Positions 4,558 through 5,472 of a stretch of DNA of 5,472 nt are shown here, piece after piece. The notes beneath the pieces are model-generated. The model made no database searches. It saw only the letters and a list, made by a program, of their open reading frames with translations, and had not been told where the DNA came from. The DNA lies in NCBI RefSeq assembly GCF_000721935.1, contig NZ_KL585440.1, positions 29,552-35,023 of the forward strand, read 5' to 3'. Each line of letters opens with the position of its first letter. Positions within the stretch are counted from its first letter, which is position 1. Source of the DNA: Streptomyces sp. NRRL WC-3549. GTDB taxonomy: Bacteria; Actinomycetota; Actinomycetes; Streptomycetales; Streptomycetaceae. The position numbers and the translations under genes are program-made.

Positions 4558-5472
4558 GTGGCAGCGGCGCAGGCGTGGCGAATGCCGGAAAGCGCCCGAA
4601 CGGGCAGCTCGGCTCGTGGTTCGTGCGCAGCGGGTGGTCCAAGGGCGAGCTCGCCCGCCAGGTGAACCGCCGGGCCCGCCAGATGGGCGCCCACCACGTC
4701 AGCACCGACACCTCCCGGGTGCGGCGCTGGCTCGACGGCGAGCAGCCGCGCGAACCCATTCCGCGCATCCTCTCCGAGCTCTTCTCCGAACGCTTCGGCA
4801 CCGTCGTCCCCGTCGAGGACCTCGGACTGCGCTCCCCCCACCAGTCACCTTCGGTGGCAGGGGTCGACCTGCCCTGGGCGGGCCCGCAGACCGTGGCGCT
4901 GCTCAGCGAGTTCTCCCGCAGCGACCTGATGCTGGCACGGCGCGGCTTCCTCGGCAGCTCGCTGGCCCTGGCCGCCGGCCCCGCCCTCATCGAACCCATG
5001 CAGCGCTGGCTGGTGCCCGTCACCCCCACCGGCCGGCCGGAGGCGGAGCAGAAGAACGACTCCTCCCGCCCCTCCAAACTCTCCCGGCCCGAGCTGGACC
5101 TGCTGGAGTCCACCACCGCGATGTTCCGGCAGTGGGACGCCCAGTGCGGCGGCGGACTGCGCCGCAAGGCCGTCGTGGGCCAGCTCCACGAGGTCACCGA
5201 CCTCTTACAGGAACCCCATCCCGAGGCGACCGCCAAGCGCCTCTTCCGCTGCGCCGCCGAACTGGCCGAGCTCGCCGGGTGGATGAGCTACGACGTGGGG
5301 CTTCAGCCCACCGCCCAGAAGTACTTCGTGCTCGCCCTGCACGCGGCCAAGGAGGCCGGGGACAAGCCGCTCGGCTCCTACATCCTGTCCAGCATGAGCC
5401 GCCAGATGATCCACCTCGGCCGGCCCGACGACGCCCTCGAACTCATCCACCTCGCCCAGTACGGCAGCCGCG
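4554..5472 (+). CDS. nsdA: NsdA, negative regulator of Streptomyces differentiation (N-terminal part, 3' truncated by window edge)
   Basis: 306 residues are visible from GTG 4554 and the frame is open to the edge; the family is around 500 residues as I recall. In S. coelicolor, loss of NsdA gives excess spores and antibiotics, so it restrains development; its mechanism is not known to me. Residues 19-82 resemble a degenerate helix-turn-helix region (GELARQVNRRA, then VRRWLDGEQPREPIP), as in Streptomyces HTH-plus-TPR regulators. LARRGFLGSSLALAAGPAL at 127-145 is a short hydrophobic stretch with a twin-arginine-like motif. Residues 178-306 are helical and TPR-like (AAELAELAGWMSYD at 234-247, then an AQKYFVLALHAAKEAGD repeat unit). 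The SxR site reported essential in S. coelicolor NsdA (Ser458) lies beyond the window. Leu218 is a TTA codon (5205-5207). Start: GTG 4554 preceded by GGGGG at 4542-4546, 7 bases away; GTG 4575 is a weaker alternative. Name rests on sequence recognition plus the ftsY/prim-pol synteny. Confidence 0.85.
   Translation, partial: MSGSGAGVANAGKRPNGQLGSWFVRSGWSKGELARQVNRRARQMGAHHVSTDTSRVRRWLDGEQPREPIPRILSELFSERFGTVVPVEDLGLRSPHQSPSVAGVDLPWAGPQTVALLSEFSRSDLMLARRGFLGSSLALAAGPALIEPMQRWLVPVTPTGRPEAEQKNDSSRPSKLSRPELDLLESTTAMFRQWDAQCGGGLRRKAVVGQLHEVTDLLQEPHPEATAKRLFRCAAELAELAGWMSYDVGLQPTAQKYFVLALHAAKEAGDKPLGSYILSSMSRQMIHLGRPDDALELIHLAQYGSR

Noticed and set aside
4358..5236. 292-codon minus-strand frame opposite nsdA
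   Set aside because: Ser/Arg-rich translation without recognisable domains; the plus-strand nsdA frame has clear family similarity and codon bias.
1..5472. Defence, biosynthetic or mobile system built around the prim-pol-like gene
   Set aside because: The neighbours are core chromosomal genes in a conserved order, with no transposase, integrase, nuclease or repeat array visible.

Overview
The window is high-GC DNA with strong third-position G/C bias, GTG starts and two rare in-frame TTA codons. It looks like the chromosomal core of a Streptomyces species. The gene order (GlcP-type sugar permease, NCS1 permease, ftsY, prim-pol-like protein, nsdA) matches, from memory, the S. coelicolor SCO5578-SCO5582 neighbourhood. 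No mobile element, CRISPR array, tRNA or rRNA is visible, and I see no sign of recent horizontal transfer.

Layout: (1) 1-617 (+) is the C-terminal half of an MFS sugar porter, very probably the glucose permease GlcP. (2) A strong hairpin at 646-685 lies between it and a convergent NCS1 (cytosine-permease family) transporter gene at 705-2075 (-). (3) A 123-bp divergent intergenic region at 2076-2198 holds a perfect 9-bp inverted repeat (GCACCTTTT-N6-AAAAGGTGC) that looks like an operator, plus a second inverted repeat near the ftsY start. (4) ftsY at 2199-3404 (+) encodes the signal recognition particle receptor with an N-terminal membrane helix. (5) A hairpin at 3423-3467 separates ftsY from a convergent 215-residue prim-pol-domain protein gene at 3470-4117 (-). 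(6) A 436-bp divergent intergenic region at 4118-4553 is rich in inverted repeats. (7) From 4554 to the window edge (+) runs the N-terminal 306 residues of NsdA, a negative regulator of Streptomyces differentiation and antibiotic production.

The genes are not one operon; each borders a convergent or divergent neighbour, and each convergent gap has a good hairpin terminator. The most noteworthy regulatory pattern is that the only two in-frame TTA (bldA-dependent) codons in the window fall in the two divergently transcribed neighbours, the prim-pol-like gene (Leu91) and nsdA (Leu218). The prim-pol-like protein also lacks the conserved His and the usual DxD of active enzymes. A five-codon ORF whose stop overlaps the nsdA start is a possible translational-control element. 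I found no convincing new multi-gene system.
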